Position numbers and translations under genes: made by a program
In this document: positions 5,788 through 13,209 of the stretch, piece by piece
Numbering within the stretch: position 1 is the first letter of the stretch
Layout: every line of letters begins with the position of its first letter
Notes under the pieces: generated by a model
Databases searched by the model: none
What the model was told of the DNA's origin: nothing
What the model saw: the letters and a program-made list of their open reading frames with translations, nothing else
IMG/VR virus record: IMGVR_UViG_3300022668_000024
Span: 1 to 47,793 of that record
DNA: 47,793 bases
Strand: one strand, 5' to 3'
From: a virus

Positions 5788-7425
5788 ATGCTAAACAAAA
5801 CAATTGAACTTTACGAATACCAAAAAAAATACATAAAAGCAATACAGCAATTCTTTTTAAATGGTGGATTAAAAGCGATAATTTGCGCACCTACTGGTTC
5901 AGGAAAAACTATAATGTTTTCTTACCTAGCAATGTTGGCAACAAACAAAGGAAACAAAGTTTTAATATTAACTGATAGAAAAGAACTACAAAAACAAACA
6001 GCGAAAGCTTTTAAATCGTTTAGTCTTAATCCATTTTTAATTTCCGCAGGAGCAAAATATGTGACCGATGCAAATTGCTATGTTGCAATGGTGGAGACTT
6101 TCAAAAGGAGGTTATCCGAAAAAAACCCATTTTGGCTCAATTGGTACAAAAAAAATATTGACTTACTCATCATCGATGAATGTCACGAACAGACATTTAA
6201 CGATATTCTTTCAATGGAGGAATCAGAAGATAAACATATACTAGGATTCACAGCCACACCTTCACATACTGGGAAAATGAGGCAATTAGGAGTTGATTAT
6301 GAAAAAATAATTGAATGCATAACCGTAGGTGAATTAATAGAATTAAAAAAACTATGTCCGGCTAAACACTACACACCATTTGCTCCAGATACAGAAAAAG
6401 TAGAATTTGATGCAAAAACAGGCGATTATAAACGTTCAAGTTTATACACACAATTCAACAAAACAGAATTATATGCAGGAGTCGTTGAAAATTGGATAGA
6501 TACCAACAAGGGTAAAAAAACAATATGCTTCTGTATTAATAAACAACACGCCATTAACACCTGTTTAGAATTTGAAAAACACGGCATTAAGGCAAAATAC
6601 ATAGTAAGCAAGTCAAGCTCACCAAAAAAGCCAGAAAACGCAGAAGATCAAAGCGCATGGTCAAAGTATTGTGACAAGCTAAAGAAGTACGAAAAAGAGC
6701 TAAGTACTAGCCATCTAACAGGCGATAGAGACCAGATATTTGAAGAGTTTGAAAACGGAGAATTTGAAGTTTTGGTTAATGTAGATATTGCAACAAAAGG
6801 TTATGATTGTCCAAGCATAGAATGCGTTATATTGAACATGGCTACATTGTCGCTGACGCGATATTTACAAGCGATTGGCAGGGGTGCAAGGATATGCGAA
6901 TGGATAGGTAAGAAGTTCTTTTCAATACTTGATTTCGGAGGTAATATCGAACGTCATGGAAGGTATGAAGAAAGTCGTATATGGGGACTTTGGCATGAGG
7001 AAAGCAAAGGAGGTGGAATAGCTCCAATAAAAGAGTGTGGTCATGATTCATTTGGCCAACAAATAAAAGCTGGTGATGATTCGGAAAAAGTAGGTTGCAA
7101 AATGTTTATTCCTGCAAGTGCTAGAATATGTCCTCATATAAAATGCGGTTTTGTTTATCCTGAAAACAAGCGCGAAGGAAAAAAAGTAAAACTATTTGAC
7201 CATGATTCAGAATTAGGATCGGTGCCAATTTTCAACAAAAGGAAAATGGATACAGAAGAATTTGTTTCGCATTGCATTATGCAAAAATATGATTCAGTAA
7301 AAATCTGGCGTGAATTGTACTTACGAGGTGGAGTTGAAGAAGTTAAGAAAGCAGCAAGATTATACAAATGGAGAAAACCCAATCTTGACGCAGCACTTAG
7401 ATATTGTAAGAGGTTTAGGAATTAA
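5788..7425 (+). CDS. SF2 DNA helicase, DECH box, 545 aa
   Basis: An ATP-dependent helicase of the phage UvsW/Rad25-like superfamily 2 group, expected to remodel replication or recombination intermediates. Motifs in order: Walker A APTGSGKT (34-41), motif Ia LTDRKELQ, motif II DECH (130-133), motif III GFTATPSH, then in the second RecA-like domain NVDIATKGYDCP and motif VI QAIGRGAR. The C-terminal part holds spaced Cys residues (KECGHD, VGCKMF, ICPHIKCGFV) that look like a zinc ribbon. It is coupled to the recombinase by a 3-base gap and followed by a terminator at 7509. Confidence 0.92.
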   Translation: MLNKTIELYEYQKKYIKAIQQFFLNGGLKAIICAPTGSGKTIMFSYLAMLATNKGNKVLILTDRKELQKQTAKAFKSFSLNPFLISAGAKYVTDANCYVAMVETFKRRLSEKNPFWLNWYKKNIDLLIIDECHEQTFNDILSMEESEDKHILGFTATPSHTGKMRQLGVDYEKIIECITVGELIELKKLCPAKHYTPFAPDTEKVEFDAKTGDYKRSSLYTQFNKTELYAGVVENWIDTNKGKKTICFCINKQHAINTCLEFEKHGIKAKYIVSKSSSPKKPENAEDQSAWSKYCDKLKKYEKELSTSHLTGDRDQIFEEFENGEFEVLVNVDIATKGYDCPSIECVILNMATLSLTRYLQAIGRGARICEWIGKKFFSILDFGGNIERHGRYEESRIWGLWHEESKGGGIAPIKECGHDSFGQQIKAGDDSEKVGCKMFIPASARICPHIKCGFVYPENKREGKKVKLFDHDSELGSVPIFNKRKMDTEEFVSHCIMQKYDSVKIWRELYLRGGVEEVKKAARLYKWRKPNLDAALRYCKRFRN

Positions 7426-7508
7426 CCGTTGGCATGGTGTTATAATAATACTGATTTTTATTAACTTGCAATGTTTTTGAAGTTGTTTTTCTTCTTTATT
7501 TTTGCAGG

Positions 7509-7536
7509 CCTCCGGTTTTTGATCGGAGGTTTTTTG
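7509..7536 (+). terminator. Intrinsic terminator after the helicase gene
   Basis: The stem CCTCCG / CGGAGG with a 9-base loop is followed directly by a T-run. It ends the recombinase-helicase unit and separates it from the promoter at 7555. The 252-base gap 7426-7677 holds only this terminator, that promoter and a leader. Confidence 0.85.
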
Positions 7537-7554
7537 TAAAAAGGTTAAAATATA

Positions 7555-7585
7555 TTTTATTAATTAAAATATATTTGTAATTTTG
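7555..7585 (+). promoter_or_regulatory. Bacteroidetes-type promoter with GTTAAAATATA motif (P1)
   Basis: TTTT at 7555-7558 stands in for the -33 box, then 19 bp, then TAATTTTG at 7578-7585 as the -7 box. ATTAAAATATA lies in the spacer at 7563, and GTTAAAATATA lies exactly 19 bp upstream at 7544. The same arrangement is seen at 11951 and 16221. It drives the gene at 7678. Confidence 0.7.
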
Positions 7586-7677
7586 ATGTATGAAAATAAA
7601 GAAAACAAGTCGTGACACGATGTTGCTTGTTAAAATAGCAAAAATTGCAAAGGAAATAAACTTTAAAAACAAAAATA

Positions 7678-7998
7678 ATGGCAGTAATTCGATTGATGAC
7701 CAGAAGAGAGAACTTGAAAAAGGCTATGCAGCTGCACGATCAGCAAGCTTCGTCTATTCTTTCTGACAAAACAAAAACTGAAAATTTATTTAATGCTTCT
7801 CTAAAGTTGCTTATCCATGCAAACGATGAAGATTTTAAAGAAGAAATTCTGACCACAGCAAGCTATTCAGAAACTTCTGAAAGCTTAGCGATTAAAGAAA
7901 AAGCTGAACAAACTTATGAGTCAAAAACAGGACTAAAGCCAACATCAAGAAAACTCTATGACATGGCTATTGGATTATTTATTAAAAAGTACTCTTAG
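7678..7998 (+). CDS. Hypothetical protein, 106 aa, first early gene
   Basis: Not recognised. It is helical and charged, with no membrane segment. The N-terminus (MTRRENLKKAMQLHDQQASSI) is basic and the C-terminus (LKPTSRKLYDMAIGLFIKKYS) amphipathic. It is the first gene after terminator 7509 and the motif-bearing promoter at 7555. The leader is about 85 bases, and a second frame starting at 7590 overlaps its beginning. Being first behind a dedicated promoter suggests an early regulatory or accessory job, which is inference. Confidence 0.6.
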   Translation: MAVIRLMTRRENLKKAMQLHDQQASSILSDKTKTENLFNASLKLLIHANDEDFKEEILTTASYSETSESLAIKEKAEQTYESKTGLKPTSRKLYDMAIGLFIKKYS

Positions 7999-8022
7999 TT
8001 ATGAAATTTAAATACTAAAGAA

Positions 8023-8334
8023 ATGATTAATTATAACACAGATTTTTTAGTTAAAGTACAGACAAACAACTTTTGTAAAAGTGATTGGTATACTTACCAT
8101 TCAGAGAAAAAAAAAATAGGTTTTTTTACCATAAAAGATGGAATTTACGCGTTTGGATCTTATTTAGGTAATAAAGTGCCAAAATACCATTCTTTAAAAG
8201 ATGGTGTAATTTATAAAAAACCTGAATGTATATTATATTATGCCGATGGAAGTAAAGTGACCTATTATTTTGACTCACATACTGATGCTGTTGAATTTGG
8301 CGCAAAATTTACCGTTGGTGAAAAATGGATTTAA
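8023..8334 (+). CDS. Hypothetical protein, 103 aa
   Basis: Not recognised. It is a Tyr- and Lys-rich, strand-forming protein (IYAFGSYLGNKVPKYHSLKDG, then ILYYADGSKVTYYF), with alternating aromatic and polar residues and no membrane segment. It lies in a same-strand series with short gaps to its neighbours (24 and 33 bases). Confidence 0.6.
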   Translation: MINYNTDFLVKVQTNNFCKSDWYTYHSEKKKIGFFTIKDGIYAFGSYLGNKVPKYHSLKDGVIYKKPECILYYADGSKVTYYFDSHTDAVEFGAKFTVGEKWI

Positions 8335-8367
8335 TCAAGAATTAAGTAAAATTTATTTGAAATAGTT

Positions 8368-8586
8368 ATGAAATTACCAATAATAATATATAAAAATCCT
8401 TTGAACGGTGATTTATTCGCTGAAGATATGGGAATTAAAAAGCTGGATAAATATGTTCTGGCAATAGGGTTGCCAACTAAGGAAGTTGAAGATAGTTTTC
8501 AATTTCGTTACGACCTTACAGGAACTGAAAAAAAATTAACCCGTAAAGAAATAATTAAATTTTTAACTGAAAATAATATTGATTAA
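8368..8586 (+). CDS. Hypothetical protein, 72 aa
   Basis: Not recognised. It is a small alpha/beta protein ending in a basic helix (KLTRKEIIKFLTENNID). Its stop is 2 bases before the next gene, which carries an SSB-like tail, so the two are probably translated together. Confidence 0.6.
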   Translation: MKLPIIIYKNPLNGDLFAEDMGIKKLDKYVLAIGLPTKEVEDSFQFRYDLTGTEKKLTRKEIIKFLTENNID

Positions 8587-8588
8587 TC

Positions 8589-8933
8589 ATGGCAAAACCA
8601 TTAGTAAAAATTAATGTCAATTTAGCTCAATTGGGCTTTCAAGTGATTGATGGAACAGGAAAAAACGCAGGTAAAAAATATGTGGTTGCTCCACTTACCG
8701 ATGAAATTAGCTTTTATGAAAACCTTCCACAAATAAGGCTTGTAGGTTGGGAGCTTCCAAACAAAAAAGGAACTGCACCTTTAAAATTAGATTACGAAGA
8801 AGGTAAAAAGTACACTGGTTCTGAACAATACCAACCGACAATTGGATGGGCGAATGTTGGCGCAAGTAGTGGACAAAGCCAAGCGCAAGCGAATAATACA
8901 CCTCCATTGAGCGAGGATGATATACCTGTATAA
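8589..8933 (+). CDS. Putative ssDNA-binding-like protein with acidic DDIP tip, 114 aa
   Basis: The C-terminus is a Gln/Ser/Ala-rich flexible tail (SSGQSQAQANNTPP) ending in LSEDDIPV. Bacterial SSB proteins end in a flexible linker and DDDIPF, the peptide that recruits DNA-repair partners, so the resemblance is strong in layout. The N-terminal 85 residues do not show an OB fold I can recognise by eye. It lies just before a nuclease and a recombination module. Proposed role: phage SSB or an SSB-mimicking recruiter; the fold is unproven. Confidence 0.55.
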   Translation: MAKPLVKINVNLAQLGFQVIDGTGKNAGKKYVVAPLTDEISFYENLPQIRLVGWELPNKKGTAPLKLDYEEGKKYTGSEQYQPTIGWANVGASSGQSQAQANNTPPLSEDDIPV

Positions 8934-9223
8934 TGGGCGAAACTGTACAAATAAAATCGGCAAACGATAGTGACTTTCGTGTATTAGCAGTAAGTGCTGC
9001 ACATATAAAAGGAGTTGCTGGCGATGTTGATTTTTTGGAATTTGGAAAGCGAAAATTTAAAGTTGAAAAAGATAGCCATGGACATAGTATTTTTTGGGAG
9101 TGGGAAAAAGGAAACCCGTTTACGTATGGGATGGCTAAACTTTCGGCTGCTGCAATTAGCCCTAAAATAGTACAAGATTACGGAATTGAAAAGATTTATT
9201 TTTATTTAGTTAGTGAGGTGTGA
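8933..9223 (+). CDS. Hypothetical protein, 96 aa, in the recombination operon
   Basis: Not recognised. The start ATG overlaps the stop of the SSB-like gene (TAATG-type junction), and its end overlaps the nuclease gene by 4 bases, so all three are translationally coupled. The protein is a compact alpha/beta type with aromatic residues (HSIFWEWEKGNPFTYGMAKL). Its position suggests a DNA-processing accessory. Confidence 0.6.
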   Translation: MGETVQIKSANDSDFRVLAVSAAHIKGVAGDVDFLEFGKRKFKVEKDSHGHSIFWEWEKGNPFTYGMAKLSAAAISPKIVQDYGIEKIYFYLVSEV

Positions 9224-9681
9224 TTATGAGCAAACGGCAAGAAGATAAGCTCAGAGAAACTATTTATAAAAGCTATCACGATAATAATATCGAATATGCA
9301 AATCGTTTAATCGGTACTTTTCAGGAGTTTACACCAGCTCAAATCATGCAAAAAAAATCATTAGGTTTAACTCCTGGCGTTTCTGATTTGATTTTCTTTG
9401 GAGACTATGCAACAGGATATATTGAAGTAAAATATCCGGGTTCGGTTCATAGTTTAAAACACGTAAAAAGACAAGCTGAATTATTAATATGGTATCAAAA
9501 CCACGTGAAAACAGGCGCAAGGGGTTATTTTATTACAACAAAAGAGGCGGCTTTTTATTGTATAGACCAATGCAACGGCTTAATATTAGCACCAAATGTT
9601 GAAGGATTGGAAACTGCTGGTCAAGTTTATAGTCGTATCTTGCAACTAGAAAAAGAAGGTAAGAAAATAATTAAATTCTAG
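9220..9681 (+). CDS. VRR-NUC type endonuclease, 153 aa
   Basis: A PD-(D/E)xK-fold nuclease, likely a stand-alone VRR-NUC enzyme that resolves branched DNA. Visible signature: TPGVSDLIFFG (active Asp), then GYIEVKYPG (the ExK pair), then KRQAELLIWYQ (the Gln-helix that follows in VRR-NUC domains) and GARGYFIT. The length is right for a single-domain phage nuclease. It overlaps the previous gene by 4 bases. Confidence 0.8.
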   Translation: MIMSKRQEDKLRETIYKSYHDNNIEYANRLIGTFQEFTPAQIMQKKSLGLTPGVSDLIFFGDYATGYIEVKYPGSVHSLKHVKRQAELLIWYQNHVKTGARGYFITTKEAAFYCIDQCNGLILAPNVEGLETAGQVYSRILQLEKEGKKIIKF

Positions 9682-9684
9682 GAT

Positions 9685-10491
9685 ATGGCAGCAAGAACCA
9701 GCTTTATAGATTTGAATGCTCAGGGAATTATTGAGCTGACAAATACACTTGAAAAACTTCCTTATGACGTAATGCCAAAAGTTGTAGGAAGCACGTTAAA
9801 CGACCTTGCTTTTGATGCAAAAGGATTTAAAGGCCGTGTTGGTACTATTGAAATTGCAACCAGAAAAGCAGCAACATACGACAGAGCCAATAAAGGTTTT
9901 TACAAGCGCATTACTAGCGTTGATATGGCCGACAAAAAAGGCTCTATCAAAAAACAGGAATCAGAAGCAGGAATAAGCCGAAAAGCTCCAGGACTAGATA
10001 AAACCGCTGAAGGATTAGGCCGTTTTAATCGTGGTGGAGGAAAAAACCAAGATTTTAACCCTGTTGATGATAACCGTGTTTCAAAATCACGATCAAGGTT
10101 AATGGGTAAGGCTCAAAGCAAATCACGTGTTGGCGGTCGAAAAGCCATTGATGAGGTGAAAAACAAACGGCCAAGTGATTTTGTCAGGTACAAAAAAAAC
10201 AGTGGCAAAGGAAAATATGTTGCTGCTGCTGTAGTGGCAAAGCGTGAAAACAAATTTTTATTGATTGAAAGCGCACCGAATAGAGGTCTTTTGGTTAAGG
10301 TAACACATGTAGATTTGGAAGGTAAGCCAAATATTAATAGCGTTGTTTATGGTTATTATCGCCAAGGCAGAGTTATAAGAACAGCTCCAAACCGATTTAT
10401 TGAAAAATCCGCCAACGAAACAATGAAAAAAGGAAAGAAATTTTTTGAAAAAAACGCAAAATTCCGCATGCAAAAAGCAGGGTGGAAATAG
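9685..10491 (+). CDS. Putative tail-completion-like (minor tail Z type) protein, 268 aa
   Basis: The protein is very basic, with a long polar middle (residues about 85-165, rich in Lys, Ser, Gly). The N-terminal part (PYDVMPKVVGSTLNDLAFDAKGF... then RKAATYDRANKGFYKRI) and the C-terminal end (IRTAPNRFIEKSANETMKKGKKF) recall phage minor tail/tail-completion proteins of the gpZ and HK97 gp10 kind. It is odd that such a gene sits among early recombination genes on the + strand. A basic DNA-binding protein is the alternative. Family confidence is moderate. Confidence 0.45.
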   Translation: MAARTSFIDLNAQGIIELTNTLEKLPYDVMPKVVGSTLNDLAFDAKGFKGRVGTIEIATRKAATYDRANKGFYKRITSVDMADKKGSIKKQESEAGISRKAPGLDKTAEGLGRFNRGGGKNQDFNPVDDNRVSKSRSRLMGKAQSKSRVGGRKAIDEVKNKRPSDFVRYKKNSGKGKYVAAAVVAKRENKFLLIESAPNRGLLVKVTHVDLEGKPNINSVVYGYYRQGRVIRTAPNRFIEKSANETMKKGKKFFEKNAKFRMQKAGWK

Positions 10492-10515
10492 TATAAATTT
10501 AAACCCAAATTAAAA

Positions 10516-11037
10516 ATGACACGTTACAAATCAAAGGAAGAGTTTGAACAGGCATTGAGAACTCCACCACCTGAAAAGTTTATTGAAACAAGAAATGATG
10601 CAGGAACAGGAGGTGTTGACCTTGAAACAGTACCTTATGACTTGGTTAGAGAGATAGCCGACATAATGTACAGTGAAATATTAATAGTTAAAAATTCATG
10701 CACCATTGAGCCGTCAATGGGCTTGTGCTTGGTGGAAATGGAAATTTTAGCAACTCCAAGTTATCCAGATGCAAAACCTATTAGGCTTTTTGCAAACTGC
10801 ATGCAGCGATTAATTAATAAGGATGGTAAAGTTTTGGAGCCGTATATGATTCAAAGAAAGTCTGAATCGTTGGCATTTCGTGACGCATTCAAACAACAAG
10901 GCAATATTTTTGGTCGCAATTTACGTGGAAAACATGGCGCTGATTTCACACTACAAGCAAAAGAAACTGTTGATGGTAAGCCACAAGCAGAAACACCCCA
11001 AGAAAAGCCACAAAGCACAGTAAATAGTCCTGTATAA
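10516..11037 (+). CDS. Putative ssDNA annealing protein, Rad52-like, 173 aa
   Basis: Likely pairs complementary single strands produced by the exonuclease encoded next to it. Residues about 35-60 (VPYDLVREIADIMYSEILIVKNSC) and especially RKSESLAFRDAFKQQGNIFGRNLRG (about 115-140) resemble the Rad52/Sak core, where an AxxDAxKRAxxxFG helix is typical. The C-terminal 35 residues are Pro/Gln/Glu-rich and disordered. The stop overlaps the exonuclease start by one base, the classic arrangement of phage two-gene recombination modules. Confidence 0.6.
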   Translation: MTRYKSKEEFEQALRTPPPEKFIETRNDAGTGGVDLETVPYDLVREIADIMYSEILIVKNSCTIEPSMGLCLVEMEILATPSYPDAKPIRLFANCMQRLINKDGKVLEPYMIQRKSESLAFRDAFKQQGNIFGRNLRGKHGADFTLQAKETVDGKPQAETPQEKPQSTVNSPV

Positions 11038-11921
11038 TGCCAATTATCACAGCGCAAAATATAGCCCCTAGACTACCATCTAATCAACATCAATCAAGCG
11101 CATTGACCGATGAAGATTTAGAGAATCGAAGGGGTTGTTTTACTGGTTCCAGTGATGCGAAATTAATGTCCAAATCTTCAAAAGCTGGCTCATGGTCGGC
11201 TTATACTCCTGAAATGATTTGTGATTTTGGTAAAACTGCCAAAGATTTGATTTTTCAGAAACTAATGGAACGCAAAACTGGAATAGTTACCCGAATGAAA
11301 CAAACGCAAGATATGCGTTATGGTAACGACCATGAAGATGATATTTTTGAACCGTTAAAAAAAGAGCTTCAAGAAAAAGAAGGTATTACGCTTGAAAAAT
11401 GCAAGTTTATAAAACTTCCTAATATAATGGCAGGAGCTACACCCGATGGAGTAGGATTAAAAAATAAAAAAAACGTTTTAGCCGTTGAAATAAAATGTTG
11501 TTTAACTGCTGGTACATTTCGGCATCGAGTTGAAACAGCCAATACAGATAAGAATTGCGACTACTGGCAACATATTAGGGAAATGATGGTGTTAGGGGTC
11601 GATAGACTTGTTTATGCTATTGGAATGCCTCCAAAATCATTTAATGATCCTGTTCCAAATTATGAAATTATGGAAGTGCGATTTTCAAAAATACATGCAC
11701 GTGCACTATCCGATAGAACCAATTTATCCGATAAGATTATTAATGATTTTATTGCGAACGATAGAAAGTATCAAGATTTTAATCAATCAATGTTGCAATC
11801 AATATCAGAATGGCGACCACCAGAAGAAAAGGTGGTTTTTGTTCCTCCAGAGGAAAAAAGCCAGAAAAAGGCCACAAAGTGGCTACAAAAAGAAGATATT
11901 GGTAATATTTGTGCTTGGTAA
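11037..11921 (+). CDS. YqaJ/lambda-type recombination exonuclease, 294 aa
   Basis: A 5'-3' dsDNA exonuclease of the YqaJ family, partner of the upstream annealing protein. Motifs: RRGCFTGSS (31-39, like RxGxxTAS), RYGNDHEDD (94-102), GATPDG (133-138), EIKCC (151-155) supplying the ExK catalytic pair, then YWQHIREMMVLG (the helix that contacts DNA). The C-terminal 60 residues are charged. The gene is followed by a promoter at 11951, so it closes the recombination operon. Confidence 0.88.
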   Translation: MPIITAQNIAPRLPSNQHQSSALTDEDLENRRGCFTGSSDAKLMSKSSKAGSWSAYTPEMICDFGKTAKDLIFQKLMERKTGIVTRMKQTQDMRYGNDHEDDIFEPLKKELQEKEGITLEKCKFIKLPNIMAGATPDGVGLKNKKNVLAVEIKCCLTAGTFRHRVETANTDKNCDYWQHIREMMVLGVDRLVYAIGMPPKSFNDPVPNYEIMEVRFSKIHARALSDRTNLSDKIINDFIANDRKYQDFNQSMLQSISEWRPPEEKVVFVPPEEKSQKKATKWLQKEDIGNICAW

Positions 11922-11950
11922 ATAAAAAAACATCATTTAGTGAAAATATA

Positions 11951-11981
11951 TTTGTGTAGTTAAAATATAGTTGTATCTTTG
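11951..11981 (+). promoter_or_regulatory. Bacteroidetes-type promoter with GTTAAAATATA motif (P2)
   Basis: TTTG (11951-11954), 19 bp, TATCTTTG (11974-11981). GTTAAAATATA occupies the spacer at 11959-11969, and a near copy (GTGAAAATATA) lies 19 bp upstream at 11940. It drives the small gene at 12009. Confidence 0.85.
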
Positions 11982-12008
11982 TTACCATAATCATAAAGAA
12001 AAAACGAT

Positions 12009-12233
12009 ATGACAACTTTTGAAGCAAATAGCACATACCAAATGAGATTTATAACTGATTGTGATTTAAGAGTTCCTGTTAAAATTATCAAGAGAACTGA
12101 CAAATCAGTTAGAATTGAATTGCATGGCGAACAAAAAACTTGTAGAATAAAATTTTATGACAACTGTGAATATATTTTACCAGAAGGAAATTATTCAATG
12201 GCTCCAAGTTGTAGAGCTGAAAACAAGATTTAA
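12009..12233 (+). CDS. Small beta-rich hypothetical protein, 74 aa
   Basis: Function not known. The sequence is a row of short strands (YQMRFITDCDLRVPVKIIKRT, SVRIELHG, CRIKFYDNCEYI) ending in YSMAPSCRAENK. A SMAP.xRA ending is one I associate with small proteins on mobile elements. It starts about 25 bases after the -7 box of the motif-bearing promoter at 11951, so it is the first gene of a new unit. Confidence 0.65.
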   Translation: MTTFEANSTYQMRFITDCDLRVPVKIIKRTDKSVRIELHGEQKTCRIKFYDNCEYILPEGNYSMAPSCRAENKI

Positions 12234-12244
12234 TCACATTCACC

Positions 12245-12406
12245 ATGAAAACACTACCCCAAAAAATCAAAAACACTTCTGCATCCGTAGAAGTGTTGAC
12301 AGGATCAGTAGAAGCGTTGACAGAATCGCTAGAAAAAGCGAAACATCATGTTGAAAATTTCGTTAGATCAGTTGAAAATTGTGAAAAATTAATCAAAGAA
12401 TTTTAA
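12245..12406 (+). CDS. Small coiled-coil protein, 53 aa
   Basis: Not recognised. After a basic start (MKTLPQKIKN) the rest is a heptad-like helix with repeats of the kind VEVLTGSVEALTESLEKA, so it is probably an oligomerising coiled coil. It starts 11 bases after the previous stop, and the next gene begins 2 bases after its own stop. An overlapping longer frame at 12157-12354 is less likely. Confidence 0.55.
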   Translation: MKTLPQKIKNTSASVEVLTGSVEALTESLEKAKHHVENFVRSVENCEKLIKEF

Positions 12407-12408
12407 TT

Positions 12409-12711
12409 ATGAACCCTCACCAACTAATAACAAACGCCATATATGATAGCGTTTCAAATATACAGAAGTTTACGGTTAAATGTATCGTTGAAGATATGCG
12501 CAAAAATAATCTAACCGAATTCAATAACGTACATGACATGATTGTGATTAATGATGCTTGGTTAATGCCAAACTCAATGGAGCAGAAGCCAATTAAATTA
12601 AGCCAAATAACTGATATTAATTTACTTTTAAAAATCCTCAAAGACTTATGCAACCAGAAATCAAATTCATTAACAAAGCTATACGTATTAGGAAGCAATG
12701 TGATAAACTAA
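12409..12711 (+). CDS. Hypothetical protein, 100 aa
   Basis: Not recognised. It is soluble and helical. Residues about 20-50 (QKFTVKCIVEDMRKNNLTEFNNVHDMIVIND) and 65-83 (SQITDINLLLKILKDLC) form amphipathic helices. The last 20 residues overlap the start of the following gene in another frame by 64 bases, unusual for this phage, so either the tail here or the start of the next gene may be shorter than drawn. Confidence 0.5.
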   Translation: MNPHQLITNAIYDSVSNIQKFTVKCIVEDMRKNNLTEFNNVHDMIVINDAWLMPNSMEQKPIKLSQITDINLLLKILKDLCNQKSNSLTKLYVLGSNVIN

Positions 12712-12896
12712 AAGCCAACAAAAAGCCAGGAGTAATGACTCATGTCATGTGGTTAGATCGTCACATTCAGGCTAATAAATATTCAAGTCCTGAAACTGCA
12801 AAAAGTTTTTTAAGGCGTGAATTATTAAGGGTTACTTATATCATCCCTGCCAATAACAAAAAGATGTTTAAAGAATTAAGCGAATTATTAAATTGA
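12648..12896 (+). CDS. Basic hypothetical protein, 82 aa
   Basis: Not recognised. It is rich in Lys and Arg (AIRIRKQCDKLKANKKPG, then FLRRELLRVTYII) and may bind nucleic acid. The start used gives a 64-base overlap with the previous gene; the next in-frame ATG at 12735 would remove it but cost 29 residues. Four-helix character with no catalytic motif. Confidence 0.5.
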   Translation: MQPEIKFINKAIRIRKQCDKLKANKKPGVMTHVMWLDRHIQANKYSSPETAKSFLRRELLRVTYIIPANNKKMFKELSELLN

Positions 12897-12903
12897 GAAT
12901 ACC

Positions 12904-13209
12904 ATGAGACACGAAAAAATAATTAAACGATACAAAGGCGATATATTCAGGATTATAGCCGAAATTATAACCGCTGAACCGTTCTACAAAATAACCGTTT
13001 TAAGACAATTTCGAGGCGGTAAAAGTTGGTATCCATTACCCGATTTATTAGAGAATTCAACTTATAAATCACTTTCATGCGATGAAAAAAGAGAACATGA
13101 TATGGGAATTGCTTTAAAATTTGTTACTGCTGACGAAATAAAAGAGCTTATTGAAGATTTGCACGAGAAACTTAAACCTGATTATAAATTACTTAATATT
13201 GAGAAATGA
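12904..13209 (+). CDS. Hypothetical protein, 101 aa, upstream of the SMC-like ATPase
   Basis: Not recognised. Alpha/beta pattern: strands in IFRIIAEIITAEPFYKITVLRQF, a Gly-rich turn GGKSWYPLPDLL, and a C-terminal helix TADEIKELIEDLHEKL. Its stop overlaps the start of the ATPase gene by 4 bases (ATGA), suggesting coupled translation and perhaps a shared complex. Confidence 0.6.
   Translation: MRHEKIIKRYKGDIFRIIAEIITAEPFYKITVLRQFRGGKSWYPLPDLLENSTYKSLSCDEKREHDMGIALKFVTADEIKELIEDLHEKLKPDYKLLNIEK

Noticed and set aside
7590-7766. 58-aa frame starting MKIKKTSRDT right behind promoter P1
   Set aside because: Its ATG coincides with the expected transcription start, so it would need to be leaderless, and it overlaps the longer 7678-7998 gene in another frame. 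Kept as an alternative only.
9500-9515. CACGTG core within the VRR-NUC gene, and other CACGTG or near-core sites
   Set aside because: The flanks do not fit TGTTN/NAACA.
12157-12354. 65-aa frame overlapping two small genes
   Set aside because: It overlaps both the 12009-12233 and 12245-12406 genes, which have better starts and spacing.
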